Positions 7,674 to 15,763 of a stretch of 64,000 nt of DNA are shown in pieces. The notes under the pieces are model-generated. The model ran no database searches, was not told where the DNA came from, and worked only from the letters and a program-made list of their open reading frames with translations. How positions within the stretch are numbered: the first letter of the stretch is position 1; the number at the start of each line of letters is the position of its first letter. Position numbers and translations under genes: made by a program. The stretch is from an uncultured Lachnospiraceae bacterium (GTDB taxonomy: Bacteria; Bacillota; Clostridia; Lachnospirales; Lachnospiraceae): assembly GCA_900319245.1 (NCBI GenBank), contig ONNQ01000010.1, positions 1 to 64,000 of the forward strand, written 5' to 3'.

Positions 7674-9014
7674 ATGTTTGGATTAGCAATCAACTGGGTA
7701 GACATTCTGACTTTAGTACTGTATGCAGCCTCAAGCTTCTGGCTTTCCAAGTACTTTGAAAAGTACAAGATCGAGGGCTGGTGGGCCTGGATCCCCGGTG
7801 CGCGCACATACTGGCTGGCCCGCTGCGCGGACAGAGAAAGCGATGGAAAGGCCGCTCTGGTTCTGGACATTCTCTATGCCCCCTTTTACCTTTTTGGCAG
7901 CACATTCAATGTATCGGAAGATGTGAAGGCAGTCATTGCCCTGATCGCCCTGTTCCTTGGGATTGGGCGCATGATCTACAAGGCCAGGATCACGATCGAT
8001 CTGTGCGGCGATCTGAAGGTCAACAAGGCGTGGGGCTGGCTCTGGGTATTCGCCGAAGTGATTCCCTGCTACGTCTGGTCCCATAATGAGAAGTATTGGC
8101 CCAAGACCGCCGTCCAGCGCTACAACGGTGACGACCCTCTTCTCTCCAAGGAAGTCAAGCAGGGCATCGCCGACAATATGGACGACACCAATCAAGGTCT
8201 CTCTGTGAGGATCGAAGATCGTACCGTTCGGAATTTCCTGGATAAGCGCTACCTTCTGCGTGAGATCTTCATGAACATCGAGCCCGGCCACATGGTGCTT
8301 CTCCTTGGCGGCTCCGGCGCCGGAAAGACCACCTTTATCAACGCGGTGACCGGTTACGAGAAGGCGAACGCACAGATTCTTCTGGGCGGCATGAACGTGT
8401 ACGATGAATACGATAAGATGAAGTATTCCATCGGTTTTGTTCCCCAGCTGGACCTGATCCGCAGCAATGACACAGTGTATAGGACACTGATGGACGCCGC
8501 GCTTCTGCGTCTTCCCGCGGACACGCGCATATCCGAGCTTCTTTCGCGCGTGGAATCCGTGCTCGAACAGTTCGGCCTTGCCTCTGTCAAAAGCAGCCTG
8601 GTCGAGAAATTGTCCGGCGGACAGCGCAAGCGCCTTTCCATCGCGATGGAGTATATCTCCGATCCCTTCCTCTTCGTGCTCGACGAGCCGGATTCGGGAC
8701 TGGACGGCGTCATCGCAAGAGACCTCATGCGGAGACTTCGCAGCATCACGGATCAGGGCAAGATCGTCATTGTCATCACCCACACGCCGGACCGCGTCGC
8801 AGATCTGTTCGACGACGTCATCGTTCTGACCAAGGATTCCCGCAGAACCGGCCGTCTGGCCTACTATGGCAGTATTGATGAGGCAAAGGAGTTTTTTGGC
8901 ACAGATACTATGGAGGGAATCCTCCGCAAGATCAACCAGAAAGACGAGGGCGGAGAAGGCCTTTCCGATGAATTCGTCAAGAAATACGCAGAAAGGCAGG
9001 TGGTTTCTGAATGA
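7674..9014 (+). CDS. ABC transporter ATP-binding protein with N-terminal membrane domain
   Basis: A 446-residue two-part protein. Residues 1-150 form a hydrophobic domain with about four membrane segments and conserved Trp/Pro loops (GWWAWIPGARTYW), similar to the DUF5684 type of small membrane domain. Residues 175-446 are an ABC ATPase of the ABCG/multidrug type: Walker A GGSGAGKT at 212-219, signature LSGGQRKR at 313-320, Walker B FVLDEPDSGLD near 334-344, and the switch His in THTPDR. Its stop overlaps the permease start by 4 bp, so the two form an ABC-2 exporter. The substrate is unknown. Confidence 0.85.
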   Translation: MFGLAINWVDILTLVLYAASSFWLSKYFEKYKIEGWWAWIPGARTYWLARCADRESDGKAALVLDILYAPFYLFGSTFNVSEDVKAVIALIALFLGIGRMIYKARITIDLCGDLKVNKAWGWLWVFAEVIPCYVWSHNEKYWPKTAVQRYNGDDPLLSKEVKQGIADNMDDTNQGLSVRIEDRTVRNFLDKRYLLREIFMNIEPGHMVLLLGGSGAGKTTFINAVTGYEKANAQILLGGMNVYDEYDKMKYSIGFVPQLDLIRSNDTVYRTLMDAALLRLPADTRISELLSRVESVLEQFGLASVKSSLVEKLSGGQRKRLSIAMEYISDPFLFVLDEPDSGLDGVIARDLMRRLRSITDQGKIVIVITHTPDRVADLFDDVIVLTKDSRRTGRLAYYGSIDEAKEFFGTDTMEGILRKINQKDEGGEGLSDEFVKKYAERQVVSE

Positions 9015-10012
9015 GTACGGAGAACAAGACTGCTGCAGAAGTCAATACAAATGAACAGAACAAGAAGCCTGCCAAGAGTTTTTCGCTGATGCAGGGAAGA
9101 CACCGCGGCCGCCTGGCGCAGATTCCGATCTATCTGGGCAAGGATTTCCGCATGTTCATCTACCAGAATGACTGGAAGGTGCTTCCCATGGCAGCGCTGA
9201 TCGCCGGCATGATCGGATTTGTCGTCGGCGAGAACATGTTCGTCACCATGGAGGGAACTTTCCAGTGCTCCCTCGCGCTGACCTGTATTTGTATCTGGAA
9301 CGGATTCTTCAATTCCATCCAGTCGGTCTGCCGCGAGAGGCCCATCATCAAGAGAGAGCATCGCTCCGGCATGCATATTTCTTCTTATATTACCGCGCAC
9401 CTGATCTACCAGATGTTTCTGTGCGTGATGCAGGCGGTGCTGACGGTGGGCGTCTTCAAGATGGTCGGACTCAAGTTTCCGGAGAAAGGCTTTATCACGT
9501 CCTGGTTCCTGCTGGACATCTGGATCACTCTGTTTCTGACGACGTACGCCGCGGACATTACATCGCTCTTTATTTCCTGTATTGTTCACACGACGACGAC
9601 GGCCATGACGGTCATGCCCTTCATGCTGATCTTCCAGCTGGTCTTCTCCGGCGGCGCGTTCACGCTCTCCGGTCCGGCGGCGGTCCTCACCAATGTCACG
9701 ATCAGCAAATACGGCCTTGTGGCGCTCTGTGCGCAGAGTAACTACAACTCCCTGAAATCTGTCACCTTGTGGAATACGATTTTCAAGCTCCGCGAACGCA
9801 GCGAGGAGATCAAAGAAGCGCTGTACCTGATTGAGAAGGAGGGACAGCTGGAAAACATCCTCGCAGAGAGCGGCAAATCCATGCAGGTCGCGGCGTATGA
9901 AATGACAAAGACCAATATCTACAGCTGCTGGGGACATCTCCTCTTCTTCACAGTCCTCTTTGCCGTCCTCTCGATCATCGTGCTCGAGTTTATCGACAAC
10001 GACCACCGCTGA
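9011..10012 (+). CDS. ABC-2 type transporter permease
   Basis: A 333-residue integral membrane protein with a hydrophilic, cytoplasmic first 55 residues and about six membrane helices, arranged as in ABCG-like ABC-2 permeases (QNDWKVLPMAALIAGMIG, SLALTCICIWNGFFNSIQSV, then RERPIIKREHRSGMHISSYI as the coupling region before the next helices). ATGA overlap with the preceding ATPase gene shows translational coupling. A strong terminator follows, so this is a two-gene operon. The substrate cannot be predicted. Confidence 0.88.
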   Translation: MSTENKTAAEVNTNEQNKKPAKSFSLMQGRHRGRLAQIPIYLGKDFRMFIYQNDWKVLPMAALIAGMIGFVVGENMFVTMEGTFQCSLALTCICIWNGFFNSIQSVCRERPIIKREHRSGMHISSYITAHLIYQMFLCVMQAVLTVGVFKMVGLKFPEKGFITSWFLLDIWITLFLTTYAADITSLFISCIVHTTTTAMTVMPFMLIFQLVFSGGAFTLSGPAAVLTNVTISKYGLVALCAQSNYNSLKSVTLWNTIFKLRERSEEIKEALYLIEKEGQLENILAESGKSMQVAAYEMTKTNIYSCWGHLLFFTVLFAVLSIIVLEFIDNDHR

Positions 10013-10053
10013 TCTGCGGGGGCAAAATACTGTTCAAACAAAATGATTCGATC

Positions 10054-10079
10054 CGGGTGCCTGCGGGCACCCGTTTTTT
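10054..10079 (+). terminator. Terminator of the ABC exporter operon
   Basis: The stem CGGGTGCC/GGCACCCG (10054-10061 with 10066-10073) with a TGCG loop is followed by six T residues. It lies about 40 bp after the permease stop. Confidence 0.92.
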
Positions 10080-10084
10080 GTGTC

Positions 10085-10807
10085 TATATTTAACATTGTT
10101 TGAAGCCTTCCTCATGGTCGACTTCTCCTGCGCGCTGAAGCTGTCCATGCCGCTCTCTGTGCTCTCCGCAATCCGGGAGGCCGGCGAATGCGATATCACC
10201 GTCAAGGGCGGAAAGTTTCTGGAAGCGGCCGCACAGGCGGATACTATTGTATTTGACAAGACCGGTACGCTGACCCACGCCACGCCCACAGTTGTGGACA
10301 TCGTGACCTTTGCAGGCGCCGATGAGACGGAATGCCTGCGACTCGCGGCATGTCTGGAGGAGCACTATCCGCACTCCATCGCCAATGCCGTCGTGGAAGA
10401 AGCCGCCCGCAGGGGACTCGAGCACGACGAGATGCACTCCAAGGTGCAGTACGTCGTGGCGCACGGCATTTCCAGCTCCGTCAATGGCAAAAAAGCGCTG
10501 ATCGGAAGCCGACGTCGGAATTGCAATCAGCGACGGGGCTGCCATCGCAAGAGAGGTGGCGGATATCACGATCTCGTCGGAGAGCCTCTACCGTCTGCTC
10601 GTTCTGCGTAAGCTCAGCACGCAGCTGATGCGCCGCATCCGTTTCCAGTACCGGTTCATCATCTCCTTCAATGCGCTGCTGATCGCACTCGGGGTGCTCG
10701 GCATTCTGCCGCCCGCGTCGTCAGCCCTGCTCCACAACGGATCCACGATCCTGACAGGGCTTAAGAGCATGACGGATCTTCTTGACGAGAAAGAGAAAGA
10801 AGAATAA
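10085..10807 (+). pseudogene. Remnant of a heavy-metal P1B-type ATPase
   Basis: Two pieces of a metal-transporting P-type ATPase are joined in different frames. Piece one (about 10085-10510) holds the last part of the transmembrane core (FLMVDFSCALKLSMPL), the phosphorylation motif DKTGTLT, and an HP-type nucleotide-domain motif (HYPHSIANAV). Piece two (about 10505-10807) resumes at DVGIAISDGAAIAREVADI and includes the last two helices and normal C-terminus (LLHNGSTILTGLKSMTDLLD). The beginning of the gene and roughly 150-200 residues of the P domain, including the GDGxND hinge, are missing, and the junction shifts frame. It cannot make an active pump. Confidence 0.85.
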
Positions 10808-11098
10808 AAAATGCTCGCACAACGAGACGCACATTTTTGAAACCGCACAAATAAGCGCCGCCTCCTGCTGCGACAGGTCTTCTTTGAGCGCCTCGATGCG
10901 ATAGAGGTAGATGAGCACAGTCTTGTCACTATAGCGGAGCGGAATGACGCGAAGCCCTCTGGGTACCAAAATCTTGTTCAGGCGCCGCAGATCCCTGCTC
11001 ACTTCTTCCCTGCTCTCGTAGGAATACGAAAACATATTCCCGGTCTTAAGGCCCGCCAATGTGGGCGACCCGCACTTGATCAAAAGCTCATCCGACAT
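10721..11098 (-). pseudogene. Truncated DUF3793 family gene
   Basis: Read from the ATG at 11098, the first 90 or so residues match the start of the DUF3793 family: an N-terminal SDELLIKCGSPTLAGLKTGNMF and later LVPRGLRVIPLRYSDKTVLIYLYR. After about residue 95 the similarity stops. The reading frame then runs antisense through the end of the ATPase remnant, giving a meaningless Phe-rich tail. The usual second half is therefore missing. The broken end meets the ATPase remnant, so a single deletion or a series of rearrangements probably damaged both genes. Confidence 0.65.
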
Positions 11099-11142
11099 AT
11101 GTTGTGCCCTCTCTATCTGTCTGACTCTGTATTGTTCTGCGA

Positions 11143-11424
11143 TCAGCAAGCATATTTCTCAAGGATTCCGCGAAGGGCGAACATGGACGCGGTCTTGGAA
11201 TGCTCAACCGCCGTGCCGCATCCCCGAATCTCGTTCTGCGCGTTTTTGAGCACTTTATGGGACAGCGCGCCGGTAAAGCAGATCATCAGATCCGGATTTC
11301 CCAGCTTATTCTTGAGGCTGCCGGAGGGCTTTATAAAGATCTTCGCTTTGCAGTTGTACTCTTTACAGAGTTCCTTGTACTGCCGTTCCATACATTCATT
11401 GCCGCCGAGGATGATTACGCTCAT
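11143..11424 (-). CDS. DUF2325 family protein
   Basis: A 93-residue protein with the family features: an N-terminal strand and glycine motif VIILGGNE, a central LMICFTGALSHKVLKNA with the conserved Ser-His, and a C-terminal HSKTASMFALRGIL. DUF2325 proteins have a Rossmann-like fold and no established function. In Clostridia they often sit near DUF3793 and metal-transport genes, as here, but those neighbours are broken, so this gene may be the surviving member of a decayed metal-related cluster. Confidence 0.75.
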   Translation of the reverse strand: MSVIILGGNECMERQYKELCKEYNCKAKIFIKPSGSLKNKLGNPDLMICFTGALSHKVLKNAQNEIRGCGTAVEHSKTASMFALRGILEKYAC

Positions 11425-11464
11425 GTAGGTTTCTCCTGTATTTGTAAAGTAAGGGGTGTTCCAG

Positions 11465-11516
11465 CCTTTAGTTAGTTTCTTATAACTATCTTGGTTAATT
11501 ATAGCTAACTGTAAGG
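11465..11516. promoter_or_regulatory. Imperfect inverted repeat upstream of DUF2325 gene
   Basis: GCCTTTAGTTAG (11464-11475) and CTAACTGTAAGGC (11505-11517) form an interrupted inverted repeat with several TTAGTTA/TTATAACT-like elements between them. The position upstream of a gene with metal-cluster neighbours would suit an operator for a metal regulator, but no known box is matched closely. The rest of the 11425-11769 gap holds only the PPK2 promoter and start region. Confidence 0.25.
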
Positions 11517-11644
11517 CCTACTGCTACTCCAAACAGGCGTATTCTGCGCCTGCTCGTCAATGCTGTCGGCAGACCACAAAGTGAAACTGACGGAAAATCG
11601 CTGGTTTTTTGAGTCATCTCGCCAATGCATGCCCATTTTCTGTC

Positions 11645-11653
11645 TGTTATAAT
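11645..11653 (+). promoter_or_regulatory. Extended -10 promoter of the PPK2 gene
   Basis: TGTTATAAT (TATAAT at 11648-11653) lies 116 bp before the start codon of the PPK2 gene. No clear -35 box exists at the expected distance. Confidence 0.45.
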
Positions 11654-11769
11654 GGTTTCATAGTATTCAATTCATCGTATTGATCGATGGCGTTTCCGGT
11701 CTGTCTGTGCGGTATTTTGACACGATCCGCGCCAATACACGGGAACCACAGCTAGCAGGAGGTCACGAA

Positions 11770-13248
11770 ATGTTGAAGGATTTTGTCAAGGCGATCGAGC
11801 CTGAAGAGGAGGAGCTGAGGAAAGAACTTAAGGAGGCGCAGGCCAAGCTGGCTGGTTTTCAGACACAGATCAAAGAGGCCAAGCTCCCTGTCATGGTCAT
11901 TTTTGAAGGTTGGGGCGCAGCCGGCAAGGGCAGCGTCATCGGGCGCGTGATCAAGAGCATTGATCCCCGTTTCTTCCGGGTCAAAACAATGGCGGCCCCC
12001 ACAGCGGAAGAACTCCGCTACCCCTTCCTGCACAGATATCTACTGGAGATTCCGGAAGCCGGCAAGTTTGCGTTTTTTGACACCTATTGGATGAACGAAG
12101 TGACCACACAGCTGATGGAGGGCGAGCTGGACGAGCACAATTACAAGCAGCGTGTACGCAGCATCAACACCGCCGAGCGCTCTCTCACCGACAACGGCTA
12201 TCTGGTGATGAAATTCTTCTTCCACATCAGCAAGAAGGAGCAGAAAAAGCGTCTCGACGCGCTGATGGCCGACAAGAACACGCGCTGGAGAGTCAATCGG
12301 GACGACCTGCACGAGAACAAGCACTACAAAGATTATCTGGATGTCTATGAGCAGTACCTGTCTGACACGGACCGCTCCGCGGCGCCCTGGTACATCATCG
12401 ACGCCAGCAACAAGAAATGGGCGGAGCTGCAGGTTCTGCGCTTCCTCAACCAGGGGATTGAAACCGCGCTCAAGAATCACGCCCTCGCGGCGCCCATCCG
12501 CCAGAACATTTTCCCGCTGAACCCGATTCAGAAGCTCGCCGACGTCGACCTCTCGGACAAAACATTGACCAAAGAGGAATATGACAGCGAACTGGACCGC
12601 CTGCAGAAAGAACTCAGCAGCCTGCACAACGAGCTCTACCGCAAGAGAATTCCGGTCATCATCGCTTACGAGGGATGGGACGCAGCCGGCAAGGGCGGCA
12701 ATATCAAGCGCATTACCAGCGCGCTGGATCCCCGCGGCTACGAAGTGCACCCGATTGCGAGCCCCGAGCCCCACGAGAAAGCAAGACATTTCCTGTGGCG
12801 GTTCTGGAACCGGCTTCCCAAGGACGGCCACATCGCGATCTTCGACCGCACCTGGTACGGACGTGTCATGGTGGAGAGACTGGAAGGCTTCTGCAGCGAG
12901 AACGACTGGCAGCGCGCCTACAACGAAATGAATGAGTTTGAGAAAGAGCTCGCCGACTGGGGCGCTGTCGTGATCAAGTTCTGGGTCCACATCGACAACC
13001 AGACGCAGCTCGAGCGCTTCACAGACCGCCAGAACACCCCCGAGAAACAGTGGAAGATCACCGAGGAGGACTGGAGAAACCGCGAGAAATGGGATGTGTA
13101 CGAGGCGGCTATCGACGAGATGCTGCAGAAAACCAACACAACCTACGCCCCCTGGTACATCCTGGAGTCCAACGACAAGAAATACGCGCGCATTAAGGCG
13201 CTGCGGATCGTCGTGGATGCGCTGAAGAAGGCGTGTAAGGAGAAATAA
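11770..13248 (+). CDS. pap: Polyphosphate:AMP phosphotransferase, two-domain PPK2 family
   Basis: Transfers phosphate from polyphosphate to a nucleotide, typically AMP to ADP for two-domain members. I start it at the ATG at 11770, which has AGGAGG 7 bp upstream; an earlier ATG at 11680 lacks this. Counting from 11770 there are 492 residues in two PPK2 units. The second has the full active-site set (Walker A EGWDAAGKGG, Walker B IAIFDRTWYGRV). The first keeps the P-loop (EGWGAAGKGS) but its Walker B is FAFFDTYWMNEV, so it has probably lost catalysis, the usual pattern in this class. A terminator follows at once, so it is monocistronic. Confidence 0.92.
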   Translation: MLKDFVKAIEPEEEELRKELKEAQAKLAGFQTQIKEAKLPVMVIFEGWGAAGKGSVIGRVIKSIDPRFFRVKTMAAPTAEELRYPFLHRYLLEIPEAGKFAFFDTYWMNEVTTQLMEGELDEHNYKQRVRSINTAERSLTDNGYLVMKFFFHISKKEQKKRLDALMADKNTRWRVNRDDLHENKHYKDYLDVYEQYLSDTDRSAAPWYIIDASNKKWAELQVLRFLNQGIETALKNHALAAPIRQNIFPLNPIQKLADVDLSDKTLTKEEYDSELDRLQKELSSLHNELYRKRIPVIIAYEGWDAAGKGGNIKRITSALDPRGYEVHPIASPEPHEKARHFLWRFWNRLPKDGHIAIFDRTWYGRVMVERLEGFCSENDWQRAYNEMNEFEKELADWGAVVIKFWVHIDNQTQLERFTDRQNTPEKQWKITEEDWRNREKWDVYEAAIDEMLQKTNTTYAPWYILESNDKKYARIKALRIVVDALKKACKEK

Positions 13249-13254
13249 GTGATT

Positions 13255-13289
13255 AAGCGCAGCGCCGCGAGGCGCTGCGCTTGGTTTTT
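13255..13289 (+). terminator. Terminator of the PPK2 gene
   Basis: A perfect 12-bp stem (13255-13266 with 13271-13282, AAGCGCAGCGCC) and GCGA loop are followed two bases later by TTTTT. Confidence 0.92.
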
Positions 13290-13301
13290 GTGGGGGAGGT
13301 T

Positions 13302-13741
13302 GCATTCCCGGTTTCATAAACCTTGCTCCACTTGCCTTGCACAGGCCCTTCGTCTGTTCCTAGCCCTGCGGTGCATCTCATCTTAGCGATTCTTCTTGTG
13401 AGAGATGCATTTCCAGCCGAACGACTCGATTTGTGTGCATCTTCTTTTTGGGGATTTTCCAGCTATAGGATGCAGATTTTTCAAGTGGGCAGAGGGATTT
13501 GGATTTCTTCTAAATTAGGATGCATTTTTCATAAAAAGATGCATCTCTTAAATCTGGTCCTACAAATATAGGATGCATCTCGGCCGGCTTTAGTAGTAAG
13601 TCGGCCGAAAGTGCATCCTACTTTTCTTGTTTTCCTTATTGGAGATGCGTCATTTGCATCCTATTTTCTCATTTTCTTGATTTCCTCTGCCCTCTTTCAA
13701 AATCCGCATCTCATATCGCGAGTATTTCCATTTGATGATGC
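13302..13741. repeat. GCATC/GATGC motif array, copy 1 of a ~400-bp direct repeat
   Basis: This gene-free stretch contains fourteen GCATC or GATGC motifs in about 370 bp, where roughly one is expected by chance. Several form inverted pairs whose starts lie 31-32 bp apart (13373/13404, 13437/13469, 13613/13644, 13706/13737). Some pairs can fold into hairpins, the best being AGGATGCA (13570) with TGCATCCT (13612) plus an inner CGGCCG/CGGCCG. The block recurs at 14809-15206 in the same orientation, with roughly 15-20 substitutions and a few small indels, but with the motifs kept. Confidence 0.85.
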
Positions 13742-13755
13742 ACTCGCTCAACACT

Positions 13756-14598
13756 TCACAGGCAGTACCTCTTCACCATCTGCTTCACGACGTTAAGATT
13801 GATCGGCATATCATTTGTCTCCATTGTAATGATCAGATTGTCGCCGAGGCAGTAGCCTGCAAGTTGATAGCAATTAATTCGATGCACCGCATCCCTCGCA
13901 TAGGAATCACTATCCATCCTCCCACAATGCTCCCATATAATTTCCTTGCGCAAGCGCACATTCAAAATAATGAAATCCGGGTGTACAATCCCCAGCCCCT
14001 TAATATTGATTGGGTACTCATACCTGTAGGGAATTCCGCAGCGCTTCAGATAATTTGCTATTAGTACTTCTGATTTTGACCGTACAATCTCGCCACGTTC
14101 TGTGACGAATTCCTCTTTTTTGCCCTCCACGCGGCTAGGCTCATATTCCACACTGAGCCAACGGGCCACAAATTGAGCATCCGTTTCAATGATTGGACGC
14201 ACAAGCTCTTTCCAGTTCTCGCTCATCAGACCAAACTGATCTTCTGCCGTGTTCAATGGATACTGACGGCCGAGCCTCTCCAAAACCCTGAGCTCCTCTT
14301 CCGCCGCTTTCAAAACTCTCTTGTCATATTCTTTCTGCGCAAGCCGTTCAATTCTGTCTCTTTCACTCTTCTTCAGATAGATTCCGTTTCTGTCATGGAT
14401 GTCCATCCGATGATAGTACTGTGTCCTCGACTTGCTCTTGCTGATCCGAAGCGACCCGCGAGGAGCTATTTTAATTGCTTCCTGCTTGCATTTGATCAGT
14501 CCCCTCAAATATTCAATTCGCTCATCATAGCCATCTCTGGAAATTATGCTAGTGTGTGAATTGTAATGCTTAAGACTTGTTCTTTTGATGTGATTCAT
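13756..14598 (-). CDS. PD-(D/E)XK-like nuclease protein of unknown function
   Basis: A 280-residue protein with a GGGAGG ribosome site 8 bp before its ATG. Residues 1-150 are charged and helical, with a likely coiled coil at 75-110. Residues 165-280 show the pattern of a PD-(D/E)XK nuclease fold: SKSEVLIANYL with Glu177, YRYEYP with Glu194, HPDFIIL with Asp208, and EIIWEHCG with Glu223-His224, followed by RINCYQLAGYCLGDNLIIT. I do not recognise a named family. It stands alone between two direct copies of a GCATC/GATGC motif array and is less GC-rich than its neighbours. That suggests a mobile or accessory cassette; the nuclease assignment is inference from motifs. Confidence 0.6.
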   Translation of the reverse strand: MNHIKRTSLKHYNSHTSIISRDGYDERIEYLRGLIKCKQEAIKIAPRGSLRISKSKSRTQYYHRMDIHDRNGIYLKKSERDRIERLAQKEYDKRVLKAAEEELRVLERLGRQYPLNTAEDQFGLMSENWKELVRPIIETDAQFVARWLSVEYEPSRVEGKKEEFVTERGEIVRSKSEVLIANYLKRCGIPYRYEYPINIKGLGIVHPDFIILNVRLRKEIIWEHCGRMDSDSYARDAVHRINCYQLAGYCLGDNLIITMETNDMPINLNVVKQMVKRYCL

Positions 14599-14735
14599 GA
14601 TGTCTGCCTCCCTTAGATGTGAATTGAATTATGCCTTAAGAAATGTAATAAAAAAGAGATTCTAAATTGAATCTCCAAGAAAATTGTAGGAAGTATGCGG
14701 GGTAAAAGTCAAAGTGTTTATTACACCGAAGAATT

Positions 14736-15206
14736 ACCTTGCTCTAGCCATTCGTCTGTTCCTAGCCCTGCGGTGCATCTTATTTGTGTAATTCTCCTAG
14801 CTTGAGATGCATTTCCGGTTTCATAAACCTTGCTCCACTTGCCTTGCACAGGCCCTTCGTCTTGCGGTGCATCTCATCTTAGCGATTCTTCTTGTGAGAG
14901 ATGCATTTCCAGCCGAACGACTCGATTTGTGTGCATCTTCTTTTTGAGGATTTTCCTGCTATAGGATGCAGATTTTTCAAGTGGGCAGAGGGATTTGGAT
15001 TTCTTCTGAATTAGGATGCATTTTTCGAAAATGGATGCATCTCTTAAAATTGATTCCACAAATATAGGATGCATCTCGGCCGGCTTTAGTAGTAAGTCGG
15101 TCGAAAATGCATCCTACTTTTCTTGTTTTCCTTATTGGAGATGCGTCATTTGCATCCTATTTTCTCATTTTCTTGATTTCCTCTGCCCTCTTCAAAAAGT
15201 TGCATC
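14736..15206. repeat. GCATC/GATGC motif array, copy 2 of the direct repeat
   Basis: Positions 14809-15206 repeat 13302-13710 in the same orientation. A short internal deletion sits near 14861, and an extra upstream unit (14736-14808) repeats the TTCCTAGCCCTGCGGTGCATC segment. Motif pairs again fall 31-32 bp apart: 14775/14806, 14869/14900, 14933/14965 and 15109/15140. Differences between the copies avoid the motifs, and the CGGCCG stem changes to a G-T wobble pair rather than breaking. The remaining gap (14599-14735 and 15207-15361) shows nothing I can name. Confidence 0.85.
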
Positions 15207-15361
15207 TTAAATCAAGAATTGTTCCATTTTTCTCTTCTTAGCCTAGATGACTGCCTAGATAGCTGCGGAGATGGCTTCGGCAAGCCCTCAAAGAGGCGCG
15301 AAAGAAGAGCGTCAAAAGCCGCTCAGCCTAGACGCCTGCAGCAAGCCCTGAAAAAATCCAA

Positions 15362-15739
15362 TCACCAAATCAGCACTAATGCCCCAACAATCACCGCAAA
15401 AGCAAGCACATAGATCATTCCTATGCCAAGGGATGCCTTCAGCATGCCAAGGACATACATGCGTCGCTCGCTGCTGTCCATTTCGGGGGCTGGAATTTCG
15501 TGCCGGCTGCGGCCGCCACCATAGCGTCCGCCCGCGCCGCCGTAGCCACTCGAACCGTAGCCACCGGCACCATAACCTCCGGCGCCGCCGCGTCCGAACG
15601 CCCCAAAGGCCCCGAACAGCCCGCCATTTTCGGCATTATCTTTGTGGATTCCTGACCACCGTCCTACTATAGAGACATCCGGAAGGTCGCTCATATCCGC
15701 GATGGTTCTCCCGTCATCGTCCTCATATTCTCGTCTCAT
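15362..15739 (-). CDS. Small membrane protein with Gly/Tyr-rich linker
   Basis: A 125-residue protein of unknown function. An acidic N-terminus (residues 1-40) is followed by a Gly/Tyr/Ala-rich tract (about 42-78, repeats of GGYG and GAGGY) and a single C-terminal membrane helix (about 100-123). It starts 25 bp after the last gene of the peptide transporter operon on the same strand, so it may be cotranscribed. The low-complexity linker looks like repeat expansion. No motif gives a function. Confidence 0.55.
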   Translation of the reverse strand: MRREYEDDDGRTIADMSDLPDVSIVGRWSGIHKDNAENGGLFGAFGAFGRGGAGGYGAGGYGSSGYGGAGGRYGGGRSRHEIPAPEMDSSERRMYVLGMLKASLGIGMIYVLAFAVIVGALVLIW

Positions 15740-15763
15740 GGCCGGTTTCCTCCCAAAATAATA

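Noticed and set aside
13302-13741. CRISPR-like array at the GCATC/GATGC repeats
   Set aside because: The repeated element is only 5-8 bp, occurs in both orientations, and intervening sequences recur between the two copies. It is not a repeat-spacer array.
14874-15074. Small open frame within array copy 2 (peptide with MHL and DAS motifs)
   Set aside because: The coding-like motifs arise from ATGCAT repeats. The same reading in copy 1 is interrupted, so selection for a protein is not apparent.
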